From NCBI GenBank assembly GCA_965226545.1, contig OZ245364.1, positions 1,798,001-1,862,000 on the forward strand: a stretch of DNA of 64,000 nucleotides, in the 5' to 3' direction. Within the stretch, counting starts at the first letter, position 1, and the number at the start of each line of letters is the position of its first letter. Under the pieces are notes generated by a model. The model was not told where the DNA came from. It did not search any database and was given only the letters and a program-made list of their open reading frames with translations. This stretch comes from JAHRAW01 sp965226545. GTDB taxonomy: Bacteria > Pseudomonadota > Gammaproteobacteria > Arenicellales > Poriferihabitantaceae. The position numbers were made by a program, and so were the translations under genes. Positions 26,106-33,806 of this stretch are shown here, one piece after another.

Positions 26106-26726
26106 ATGTTTAAGAAACTTATTGCTGTATCGCTCGCCGCGGTTATGTCGCTTGCTTCGGCAAGTGCGTTGGCGGCGGAAGAGTATTACGGGCTCGCTTA
26201 TTCCAACATCAATTTGAATTTTGACGAATTGTTCGGCAATTCCTACAACACAGGCGATTTTTCGCTTAAAGCCATCGGGCTTACAATTGGCGAGTTCAGC
26301 GACGACAACGATTTCCTTGGCTTCGAGTTTTACATCGGCACCGGCATAGGGGAGACATCCGACGAAGGGGTGTTGAACCCCAACAGTGCTGCAAATCGTC
26401 TCGTTGCCAACCATGACTGGGAGTTAAATTATGCCGGCGGTGCAAGCATTCGGTTTGGCGCATTGCACAGTGACCGAACGGTTAATCCGTATGCGTTACT
26501 CGGTTACCACTGGATGCGCGTGGGCTTTTTGGGTGGCCCCTCCGGTAACACAATTACTGACAGGGATGGGAGCCAAACGGATGAGGTGATTCTGGTCGGC
26601 ACATCGTATGGCATAGGTGTCAACATCGGGCAAGACGATGTTCACTTGGGCCTTAAGTACGTCGGTTACGGCTTTGAATACGTGGAAGCCAATTCGGTGC
26701 AGGCTGAACTCGTTTGGAGTTTTTAA
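26106..26726 (+). CDS. Outer-membrane beta-barrel protein
   Basis: A 206-residue protein with a Sec signal peptide (KKLIAVSLAAVMSLASASALA, cleavage about residue 23) followed by alternating amphipathic strands. It ends in ELVWSF, the terminal-phenylalanine signature of outer-membrane barrels. Size and strand pattern suggest a small OmpA/OmpW/porin-like barrel of about eight strands. ATG 26106 has GGAG 7 bases upstream and lies at the end of structured leader copy 1, so its expression is probably controlled by that RNA. A strong intrinsic terminator follows, so it is monocistronic. Function beyond surface location is unknown. Confidence 0.85.
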   Translation: MFKKLIAVSLAAVMSLASASALAAEEYYGLAYSNINLNFDELFGNSYNTGDFSLKAIGLTIGEFSDDNDFLGFEFYIGTGIGETSDEGVLNPNSAANRLVANHDWELNYAGGASIRFGALHSDRTVNPYALLGYHWMRVGFLGGPSGNTITDRDGSQTDEVILVGTSYGIGVNIGQDDVHLGLKYVGYGFEYVEANSVQAELVWSF

Positions 26727-26757
26727 ACACGCACCGACAAACTTCGTTGGTGTAGTT

Positions 26758-26785
26758 GCCCCGTCTGCAGGCGGGGCTTTTTTTT
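26758..26785 (+). terminator. Intrinsic terminator after the outer-membrane protein gene
   Basis: GCCCCG (26758-26763) pairs with CGGGGC (26772-26777) around an 8-base loop and is followed by T8 (26778-26785). This is a textbook terminator on the plus strand. Confidence 0.88.
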
Positions 26786-26810
26786 GCAACATAATGCTTG
26801 GCATAAAGAT

Positions 26811-26844
26811 AAAAAAACGGCGGCAATGTTTCCACTGCCGCCGT
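26811..26844 (-). terminator. Intrinsic terminator after the Bor-like gene
   Basis: ACGGCGGCA (26817-26825) pairs with TGCCGCCGT (26836-26844). Read on the minus strand, the stem is followed by a T7 run (A7 at 26811-26817), placing a terminator just after the bor-like stop at 26858. Confidence 0.85.
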
Positions 26845-26857
26845 CAAGATTGCCGAA

Positions 26858-27163
26858 TTAGTTTCGGCAATACACTCGCGCTTGTTGCGGCGTGAAAATG
26901 CCAAAGGTGATGGCACCAAGCAGACCGTTAATAAACGTGGTTTGCGTTTCCACACGGACAATGTTGTCGTCCCCTCCGCAAATTTCGCCGGGGTCGATGT
27001 TTTTTTGTTGCCCAAGCCCGCTGATGAAATAAGGCTGCGCACGGTCGTAAGTCGCAACCGCCCCATCCGAATTCTCTTGCAGGTTGAACTTGGTTTGTGC
27101 GCACCCGGCAAGCCAGATGGCACAAAATACTGCAATCACTTTAAAAATGCTTTGGTATTTCAT
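26858..27163 (-). CDS. Bor-family (lambda Bor/Iss-like) lipoprotein
   Basis: A 101-residue lipoprotein with signal peptide and lipobox LAGCAQ (cysteine about residue 21). The mature part shows FISGLGQQ, EICGG, ETQTTFINGLLGAITFGIF and TPQQARVYC, the conserved core of the phage lambda Bor / Iss family. Those proteins sit in the outer membrane and give serum resistance in enterobacteria; the role here is unknown. ATG 27163 has GAGG 5 bases upstream. No phage structural genes are nearby, so it is a lone morphogene-like acquisition. It lies downstream of two poly-Gly lipoprotein genes on the same strand. Confidence 0.85.
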   Translation of the reverse strand: MKYQSIFKVIAVFCAIWLAGCAQTKFNLQENSDGAVATYDRAQPYFISGLGQQKNIDPGEICGGDDNIVRVETQTTFINGLLGAITFGIFTPQQARVYCRN

Positions 27164-27304
27164 TGGAACCTCTACATTGATGAAGATTGAAATTTGCGGC
27201 AAACGCCGCGCGGGTAAAACAAAGGTCAAGGGCGGCGATGTTGCCATTGCCGCCGTGGGTAACTGATTTTGGATGGTGCGTTGGTTGGGGGTGGTTGAAT
27301 CGTA

Positions 27305-28630
27305 TTAATCAACGTAGACCCTTACACCGTCCGAGCAATTGTTGGAACGGTCGGTGTCGTCAGTGTCATCCACGCAAGCCCCGTAATATTGGGAGCCGCG
27401 CCAATAAACTGTAAAGGAATATTGTTCATCGTCAGTTTCCCCGGGAGCGAGCGCATCCACTTCGTCATACCTGCTGAGAGGTGTGTCACTCGACGATATG
27501 TAGGAGTTGGTCGAACGGTAATATGTGACCCGAGTGTCAAGTGGTGATTTGCCGCCGCCTGAAGCATTGCGGACTGTTACCGTAAGTCTGAGTGTGCTAC
27601 CGTAATCCACGGTGTAGTAAGTGGTTGTGCCATTAATTTCAAAATCTTCCGCCACCAAATCCCATTCACTGTCCTTTACGACGACTTTCACGCCGGGATT
27701 CCGACAATCATTTGTGCCGTCGGAATCGTCGCGGTCGTCCACGCACACGCCATAGTAGTAAGTGCCGGGAGTGTCCGGGGCATCCACATCTATGTCTTCG
27801 TCGCGATTGCGGCCCGGTGAAATTCTGTAAATTCTGTCAGACCCAACACTGGTATCGCCCCTTGTTATCTCGTCATTTGGCGAACGATAGTATCTTATCC
27901 GGACATAACCATCCCAATCCGCCGTAGAGCCTCGGCTATTTTCGATTGTCGTCGAAAGGGTGATTTCCTCACCCGGATAAGGGTTTACGTTATCCACCTC
28001 AAAGGCGATTGGGCGTAAATCCCATTCGCCTTCTTCTTCGGTCTCGCTCTGCTCTGTAGATGGGGTGCCGCCACCGCCACCGCCGCCGCCACCGCCGCCG
28101 CCCGAGTCACTGGCGGCAGCGTACGAAATGGTTACACCGTAAGCCCCGCCGGGACCGCCCGGTTCACTGACCACACCCAATTTAAAAGTGGGGGCGCTAG
28201 TATCGGCGTTAGCGTAAACAAAACTGAAGTTCGTGCCTGTGCCGCTATTGTCATCGGCAACAAGGCTGTTGCTGAAGTCGCTGAGAACGTTGTTGGGGTA
28301 CAGACTGCCGACTGTGTCGGTTGCCCCCGTGCTCCAGACATGAAATTCGCCTGCGCTACCTGACATAGGCCGAAATCGAAACCAATCGAGGTCGTTGCTA
28401 CCAAGCACCCCAGTTGCGTAGGCAACGCCGCTACTGGCCCCAACCCAAGTGGCGTATTCATGGTTTTGGCTGTGGTCATCACCAGGGTCAAGATTGGGGT
28501 CAATGACGGCAACATTTTCAGCACCGCCAGAATCGCCGCCACCAGAATCACTGTCGCTACTGCCACTGCTACTGCAAGCAGTAACAGCGGCGATTGCGAA
28601 AATGAGGAAAATAATTTTGAGAAGTTTCAT
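27305..28630 (-). CDS. Lipoprotein with PPC-like domain, poly-Gly hinge and two CARDB domains
   Basis: A 441-residue secreted lipoprotein. The signal peptide ends in the lipobox VTACSSS (Cys about 19), followed by a Ser/Gly/Asp linker. A domain at about 40-170, shared with the next gene upstream, contains FHVWSTGATDTVGSLY and resembles bacterial pre-peptidase C-terminal domains. A run of 12 glycines (about 178-189) leads to two repeats beginning EWDLRPIAFEV and EWDLVAEDFEI, each ending YYGVCVDD or YYGACVDD, which look like CARDB Ig-like adhesion domains. ATG 28630 has GGAG upstream. It is the third gene of the operon that starts with the barrel protein at 30937. Confidence 0.82.
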   Translation of the reverse strand: MKLLKIIFLIFAIAAVTACSSSGSSDSDSGGGDSGGAENVAVIDPNLDPGDDHSQNHEYATWVGASSGVAYATGVLGSNDLDWFRFRPMSGSAGEFHVWSTGATDTVGSLYPNNVLSDFSNSLVADDNSGTGTNFSFVYANADTSAPTFKLGVVSEPGGPGGAYGVTISYAAASDSGGGGGGGGGGGGTPSTEQSETEEEGEWDLRPIAFEVDNVNPYPGEEITLSTTIENSRGSTADWDGYVRIRYYRSPNDEITRGDTSVGSDRIYRISPGRNRDEDIDVDAPDTPGTYYYGVCVDDRDDSDGTNDCRNPGVKVVVKDSEWDLVAEDFEINGTTTYYTVDYGSTLRLTVTVRNASGGGKSPLDTRVTYYRSTNSYISSSDTPLSRYDEVDALAPGETDDEQYSFTVYWRGSQYYGACVDDTDDTDRSNNCSDGVRVYVD

Positions 28631-28666
28631 TGCGAGTTGCTCCAAAGTGGTGAATGCACAATTTGG

Positions 28667-29569
28667 CTATTGGCCAGGGCAGGTTAGGCTGCGACGTATG
28701 GTTGCGGCGCCGGGAGTTACGTCATAACAACAACTACTACAACTTTGGTCGCCGTCGATGCCAACGCCCCAGGAAATTGAGGTGCCGCGAATTTCTGCCC
28801 CATAGCAGATGTCGCCTGTGAGACCATCGACATTAAGGGAGACGCCAATGGTGTCGCCGACTGTATTGGCATTGTTCGTTGTGTAGACTTGGCCACTGGA
28901 AGGCCAACTGGCGTACCGAGAACTTACGCTAGATGTGCGGTAAGCGAAAAATCGTGCATTCAACGCCCCGTGAACTGCACAATTGTCAGTGAGTTCAAAA
29001 CGCATTCCCGTGTTGCCGCCGCCGCCGCCACCGCCGCCACCACCACCGCCTGAACTGGCATAAGCGTAAGAAACGGTTAAGCCATAAGCCCCGGTGCTAC
29101 TGCTGTGACCACGCACCCGTATTCGGAAAGTAACGTTACTGGCGGCTGGGTTGGTGTAAGTAAAACTGAAATTGCTGCTTGAGCCGTCATCATCGTCGGA
29201 CGCAAGGGCTGATGCGGAGGTACTGGAACTGTTGTACATATCACCTAATGTGTCGGTTGACCCGGTGCTCCAGACGTGCATTGTTCCCGCACTACCTGCC
29301 GGAACCCAAAATCCAAACCAATCTTCGTCACCAGACACCTCAATGTTGCCGCTTGCGCGGCCAACATTGCCGCTGAAGACTACTGCTGAGGTGTATCGAC
29401 GGTTGTTGCTGTGGTCATCGCCGGCACCAAGATTGGGGTCGATGGTGGCGACGCTATTCCCAGCGCCGCCGCCACCGCCACTGCTTGAATCACTGCTACC
29501 ACCACTGCTACTACAACCAGCAACAGCGGCGGCTAACAGCGCAATGAGAATAAGATTGATAATTTTCAT
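28667..29569 (-). CDS. Lipoprotein with PPC-like domain and poly-Gly hinge, cysteine-rich C-terminus
   Basis: A 300-residue secreted lipoprotein, paralogous to the following gene over its first 180 residues: lipobox VAGCSSSGG, a VATIDPNLGAGDDHSNN segment, MHVWSTGSTDTLGDMY and a 12-glycine hinge. The C-terminal part differs, with no CARDB domain. It contains DNCAVHGALNARFFAYR and a cysteine cluster (CSSCCYD near the end) that may form disulfides. The ATG at 29569 has GGGGGA 6 bases upstream; another ATG at 29575 has none. It starts 16 bases after the upstream barrel gene, so the two are co-transcribed. Confidence 0.8.
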   Translation of the reverse strand: MKIINLILIALLAAAVAGCSSSGGSSDSSSGGGGGAGNSVATIDPNLGAGDDHSNNRRYTSAVVFSGNVGRASGNIEVSGDEDWFGFWVPAGSAGTMHVWSTGSTDTLGDMYNSSSTSASALASDDDDGSSSNFSFTYTNPAASNVTFRIRVRGHSSSTGAYGLTVSYAYASSGGGGGGGGGGGGNTGMRFELTDNCAVHGALNARFFAYRTSSVSSRYASWPSSGQVYTTNNANTVGDTIGVSLNVDGLTGDICYGAEIRGTSISWGVGIDGDQSCSSCCYDVTPGAATIRRSLTCPGQ

Positions 29570-29584
29570 TGTCATTCCCCCAAA

Positions 29585-30937
29585 TCAAAGCGCGTCAACG
29601 CGCACCGCAACCTTGCGGACAACATTCATCTCACCGTTAAAAAGAAGTTGCGCAGTAACAACCGCACTAACCTCACCGGCGGGGATAACAACATCAATCG
29701 GCGTAGCGTCAAAATCGACGCCGGCAACGGCGGCGTTTTCGACATTGGGGGAAACCAAACGCACTTGCAGAGGCGTATCGGCGGATGCAACTTGCGGCAA
29801 GGTAACCTCGATATCCAAAGTGCCGCCGTTGCCGGTGCGCTTTTGCAAAAATTGCGCGGTGATGCCGTTGGCTTGGGTGAACACTTGCGGGGTAACTTCG
29901 CGCCGCGACACTTCGATTCTGCCGTCTGAAGTAATCGGTGCAAAATCATCGTTGCCGGCGAAACTGCGCGAGGTGAAATTCAATTGCGGCTTGCCTTTGG
30001 CGGTGCGCCCATTGCCAAACAGATATTTGTAACTCACAAGCGCGCCAAAATCGCCGTCGTTGCCGATGCCGCCAAGCCGCAATCCATACAAGCCATTGGT
30101 GCGCGGCGATTGATAATCCAGACCAAGTTGTGCGGAAGTTACAAAATCGCCGCTGCCGTCGGTGCGTTCGCTATGCGTGAAGGCGATATTGCCGATGGCG
30201 GTTTTGCTGAATACGCGATTGACCGAGAGGACGGTTTTTTCAATCGGGCGTTCGTAATAATCGCCGACAATGCGCTCATCGCTAAGCGGCATAAAATGTT
30301 CGATTTGGAATGCATTGGCGTTGTAAATCCGTTCGAATCCCAAGCGAAGACGGCGGTGACCGTATTCGGCGTTTTCCTGTCCATACGCCCAAAACCCCGA
30401 GCGTTGATAATTCGCGCCATTGGTTTCGCCAAAACGGAATACGCCGCCATAACGCAAATCGTTGCGGTCGATATTGGCGGAATCTTGATAGCGGGTGTTG
30501 CCGAATTGCAAAAACAGTGCGCGGCTTGCATTTGGATTGGCGGACGCCGCCAAAGACAGCGGCATAACGGCATCCAAATCACCGGCAATGCCGCGCTCGT
30601 CGTCATACTGCAACGACGAATGCGCGCGCATATCTTGTCCGGTTAACCGGTTTGCAAGTGCAATCGCTTTATTTGCACCGGCGGAAAATGCAACGCGGCT
30701 TATGCTTTGTTGCAGTTTGCGCCCCGCCGTTTCAAGCGTTTGCTCAATCGCTTGTTCGGCATCGTCGGCATCGGCAAACGAAGACGACATTTGCAAAATG
30801 CCAAGCGGAAGTTTTGTTACCTCTTGGGTAATTAAATCGCGAATCAAAACGCCGTCTTGTGCAGAAACACTGTGGGTGACGGCCATGCCACTGAATGCAA
30901 TGCACCAAGCGGCACAAATGCGGGTAATGCGTTTCAT
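29585..30937 (-). CDS. Outer-membrane beta-barrel protein, inverse-autotransporter-like, with Calx-beta-like C-terminus
   Basis: A 450-residue exported protein. A signal peptide (KRITRICAAWCIAFSGMAVT..., ending VSAQ) is followed by a helical segment and then about 250 residues of alternating strands with repeated RYGGVFRFGE, RRLRLGFERIY and LYGLRLGGIG-type patterns. Strand pattern and the helical start resemble inverse autotransporter (intimin/invasin) barrels. The last 120 residues contain GVDFDATPIDVVIPAGE, resembling a Calx-beta domain. ATG 30937 has GGAG 7 bases upstream and lies at the end of structured leader copy 2. It heads an operon with the two poly-Gly lipoproteins. The inverse autotransporter assignment is tentative. 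Confidence 0.72.
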   Translation of the reverse strand: MKRITRICAAWCIAFSGMAVTHSVSAQDGVLIRDLITQEVTKLPLGILQMSSSFADADDAEQAIEQTLETAGRKLQQSISRVAFSAGANKAIALANRLTGQDMRAHSSLQYDDERGIAGDLDAVMPLSLAASANPNASRALFLQFGNTRYQDSANIDRNDLRYGGVFRFGETNGANYQRSGFWAYGQENAEYGHRRLRLGFERIYNANAFQIEHFMPLSDERIVGDYYERPIEKTVLSVNRVFSKTAIGNIAFTHSERTDGSGDFVTSAQLGLDYQSPRTNGLYGLRLGGIGNDGDFGALVSYKYLFGNGRTAKGKPQLNFTSRSFAGNDDFAPITSDGRIEVSRREVTPQVFTQANGITAQFLQKRTGNGGTLDIEVTLPQVASADTPLQVRLVSPNVENAAVAGVDFDATPIDVVIPAGEVSAVVTAQLLFNGEMNVVRKVAVRVDAL

Positions 30938-31120
30938 CGTAATGCTCCGAATGAGATTGGCAACCCCCGACACCGAAGTGTCGGGCCTTTGCCAATATCA
31001 CGGAAAGCAGAGTGAAATCCCCGCCTATTCGCACCACGCGAGCAGGACTCGCGCGGCGAAAAAACGCTGTTGTATTTGGCGGGTAACCCGACCAAGGGCT
31101 ACTTTCCGGAAATATTGGCG
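30938..31120 (-). promoter_or_regulatory. Structured 5' leader RNA, copy 2, unidentified class
   Basis: This matches the leader at 25925-26105 in order and pairing. P1 pairs 31119-31102 with 31007-30991. GTAGCCC (31102-31096) can pair with GGGTTAC (31089-31083) or, alternatively, CGGG with CCCG around TTA. P3 is GCGCGAG/CTCGCGT. P4 is a UUCG-capped CCCGACAC/GTGTCGGG stem enclosed by GGCAA/TTGCC (30993 to 30959) and overlapping the P1 3' strand. Sequence differs between the copies in P3 and P4 while pairing is kept. GGAG is 7 bases before the ATG, as in copy 1. Confidence 0.65.
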
Positions 31121-31126
31121 AGGCGG

Positions 31127-31155
31127 AATATACAAAACAAAACCGACAACCGCAA
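31127..31155 (-). promoter_or_regulatory. Sigma70-type promoter of leader RNA copy 2
   Basis: On the minus strand TTGCGG (31155-31150), a 17-base spacer and TATATT (31132-31127). The predicted start is about 31120, the first base of the conserved leader CGCCAATATTTCC. Confidence 0.7.
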
Positions 31156-31166
31156 GCGAAAAATCG

Positions 31167-31190
31167 AAAAAAAAAGCGGCTTTCGCCGCT
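31167..31190 (-). terminator. Intrinsic terminator after mutL
   Basis: AGCGGC (31175-31180) and GCCGCT (31185-31190) form a stem around TTTC. On the minus strand it is followed by a T9 run. It separates mutL transcription from the leader RNA promoter immediately beyond. Confidence 0.82.
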
Positions 31191-31232
31191 AATCGCCCAA
31201 GCCAAAATCAACCAAACACCCAACCAACAACC

Positions 31233-33128
31233 TCACCGCCCCCGCATAAACCATTTATCAATCTCCCCAAGCGAAACCCGCATCCAAGTCGGGCGACCGT
31301 GATTGCATTGTCCGGCGCGTTCGACTTGTTCCATTTGGCGCAACAGCGCATTCATTTCGATGTGGGTGAGTTTGCGGTTGGCGCGAATCGAGCCGTGGCA
31401 GGCGGCGGTCGATAAAATTTCATGTTGCGCGTTTTCGATTCGTTGGCTGCTGCCGTGCGCGATTAAATCGGCGAGTGCATCGCGAATCAATTCGGCGATA
31501 TCCAAATTGGCGAGCAATTCCGGCGCGGCGCGGATGATGAGTTGTTCGTCGCCGACCATCTCCATATCAAAACCAATCTCGTTAAATTGCGCGCCAAACA
31601 GCATAGCGGCTTCGGCTTCATCCGGGTTGACGACCACGGCAATCGGCACCAACAACGGTTGACTGGACGGATTTTTTTCGCCCGCTTGGCGTTTTAAGGT
31701 TTCATAAGTAATGCGTTCATGCGCGGCATGCATATCGACCATCACCAAACCATCGGCGTTTTCGGCGAGGATGTACGCGCCTTTAAGTTGCGCCAATGCA
31801 TACCCCATCGGCGGAATTTCCGCGCCGTCAGTTTCGACCCAAGCGTCGCCCATCGATTCGCGCGAAGCATTATCGACGCCGCCAACATTGCCGGCGAATG
31901 CATCGGCTGAGCGATGTAACTCACCGTAAGGTTGCAGTTGCTCGGCAACCGACAGATGATGTTGGCGATGATTGGTTGGATAGAAAAATGGTTTTGATGA
32001 TGACGGTGACGACGGTGACAGTGACTGTGCCGACGCCGCCAACGCCGCATCAGGTGTCGGCAGATTAACCGCGCCATCGCCGACTGCAAGGTTGGCGATA
32101 ACTCGATGCAGCGTTCGATAAATATAATCCTGCACCGCGCGCATCTCGCGAAATCTGACTTCGGTTTTTGCCGGATGCACATTAACATCGACCAAGTTCG
32201 GCGCAATTTGCAAAAACAACACAAACGCCGGATGCCGTCCGTGATACAGCACATCGTTATAAGCGCGGCGCACCGCATGCGCGATTAAATAATCGCGCAC
32301 CGCGCGTTGATTAACAAAAAAATGCTGCATGTCGCGTTGGCTGCGCGAGAAAGTCGGCAAACCAATCCACCCTTGCAACTGCAATGCACCGGCATGGTCG
32401 TCGACGGCGACACTTTGTTCGGCAAACGGCGCGCCGCAAATCGCCGCCAACCGCGCGCGGCGTTGTGCATCATCATTGGCGGCGCGCGCGTGAAACAGCG
32501 TTTTGCCGTCGTGGGCGAATTCGATTTCGATTTGTTCATGCGCCAATGCGATGCGGCGCACGACTTCCTGCATGTATTTTAATTCGGTGCGTTCGCTGCG
32601 CATAAACTTGCGCCGCGCCGGCGTGTTGTAAAACAACTCGGCGACTTCAATCGTCGTGCCCGGCGGATGTGCCGCGGGTTTGAGTTCGCCGAATTGTCCG
32701 CCGTCGCAGGTGATACTGCAGGCGTGTGCGGCATCGGCGATGCGCGAGGTTAATGTCAAACGCGACACGGCGGCGATGCTCGGCAAGGCTTCGCCGCGAA
32801 AACCGAGCGTGGTGATGTTGTATAAATCGTCGAAGCGATTTAGTTTGCTGGTGGCGTGGCGCGACAATGCAAGCCGCGCGTCGACTTCGGCGATGCCGCC
32901 GCCGTTGTCCTGCACGACCACGCGCTTAAAGCCGCCGCTTTCGGTTCGTATGCGAATGTGGGTTGCGCCGGCGTCGACGCTGTTTTCCAATAATTCCTTT
33001 AACAACGACGCCGGGCGTTCAATCACTTCGCCGGCGGCGATTTGATTGATGAGTTTGTCATCCAACTGCACAATTCCACCACGCGCGGATGCGGGCGGGG
33101 CGACGGATTGGGCGGCGGTGCGCGACAT
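31233..33128 (-). CDS. mutL: DNA mismatch repair protein MutL
   Basis: A 631-residue GHKL ATPase that couples MutS mismatch recognition to MutH or its own nuclease and to UvrD. The N-terminal ATPase shows QIAAGEVIERP, LLENSVDAGA (N-box), VQDNGGGI and RHATSKL, then TLGFRGEAL. The C-terminal dimerisation domain ends with CHGSIRANRKL and QCNHGRPT. The linker near 355-375 is rich in Ser/Pro (SLSPSSPSSSKP). ATG 33128 is preferred to an upstream TTG at 33134. Gene order with amiC, tsaE and nnrD is the usual gammaproteobacterial arrangement. Confidence 0.97.
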   Translation of the reverse strand: MSRTAAQSVAPPASARGGIVQLDDKLINQIAAGEVIERPASLLKELLENSVDAGATHIRIRTESGGFKRVVVQDNGGGIAEVDARLALSRHATSKLNRFDDLYNITTLGFRGEALPSIAAVSRLTLTSRIADAAHACSITCDGGQFGELKPAAHPPGTTIEVAELFYNTPARRKFMRSERTELKYMQEVVRRIALAHEQIEIEFAHDGKTLFHARAANDDAQRRARLAAICGAPFAEQSVAVDDHAGALQLQGWIGLPTFSRSQRDMQHFFVNQRAVRDYLIAHAVRRAYNDVLYHGRHPAFVLFLQIAPNLVDVNVHPAKTEVRFREMRAVQDYIYRTLHRVIANLAVGDGAVNLPTPDAALAASAQSLSPSSPSSSKPFFYPTNHRQHHLSVAEQLQPYGELHRSADAFAGNVGGVDNASRESMGDAWVETDGAEIPPMGYALAQLKGAYILAENADGLVMVDMHAAHERITYETLKRQAGEKNPSSQPLLVPIAVVVNPDEAEAAMLFGAQFNEIGFDMEMVGDEQLIIRAAPELLANLDIAELIRDALADLIAHGSSQRIENAQHEILSTAACHGSIRANRKLTHIEMNALLRQMEQVERAGQCNHGRPTWMRVSLGEIDKWFMRGR

Positions 33129-33280
33129 TGGCAAAGTATCGACCGAATCAACAGTGATTGCAAGCGAGGGTTAAGGCGTGTTGGTGGTGGCGGCGTTTGT
33201 AGTCGATGCGCTTGCGAAGTTAATTAAAGTGGTGCGCATTAATATCGCTGCGTAACTTTGTTAAATAACTTGTTGCGCAT

Positions 33281-33535
33281 TTATTTATTGTGCAATTCGA
33301 AGGGCACAACAAACGCGGTTAAACCGTGTTGTTTAATAGTGTTACTTACATAGTGTTGGTTAATGATGGCTTTTAAATAATGACGGGTTTCGAAGTTGTT
33401 ATACAACGCCATCGCGCGCAAATATTGTTGCGCAACATCGAGAAACCCAGCATCGCCTTCAAGATTCGATACAAAACCAACGCGCATTGCACCAAAAGGC
33501 GATTGATGTTTTCCAATAATTTTTACACTACTCAT
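33281..33535 (-). CDS. Hypothetical protein (84 aa)
   Basis: An 84-residue protein that I do not recognise, starting MSSVKIIGKHQSPFGAMRVG. It has no signal peptide and mixes helical (FLDVAQQYLRAMALY, YLKAIINQHYV) and strand (LTAFVVPFEL) segments, consistent with a small folded domain. It lies between amiC and mutL, where core genomes usually have no gene. The open frame and balanced composition favour a real gene, but nothing confirms it. Confidence 0.5.
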   Translation of the reverse strand: MSSVKIIGKHQSPFGAMRVGFVSNLEGDAGFLDVAQQYLRAMALYNNFETRHYLKAIINQHYVSNTIKQHGLTAFVVPFELHNK

Positions 33536-33806
33536 TTATGCAATGCGTATACAAATGCGCGCGAATCAAATTAAAGGTGTGCGTTGCCTTATGCGCGAAT
33601 ACAATTCACTTCTCAAGCGAACACGAATCGACAGTGAACTGAGAAGGTACACCATGATTAATGTGAGAGACAAACTGAAATGTGTAGTGGCAAATAAATT
33701 GCCAAACAAAGTGACGAAAAAAATGACAAACACAAGCACATGCAACACAACACCGCAAATGCGAAAAAAGGAACGCAATGAATTGCTCAACAAAATACGC
33801 ATCGTC

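Noticed and set aside
26858..27163. Prophage indicated by a Bor-like lipoprotein
   Set aside because: No integrase, terminase, capsid, tail or lysis genes are present around it.
27232..27255. GGCGGC/GCCGCC hairpin with a GCAA loop as a terminator
   Set aside because: It has a good stem, but no U-tract follows on either strand, so it is not called as an intrinsic terminator.
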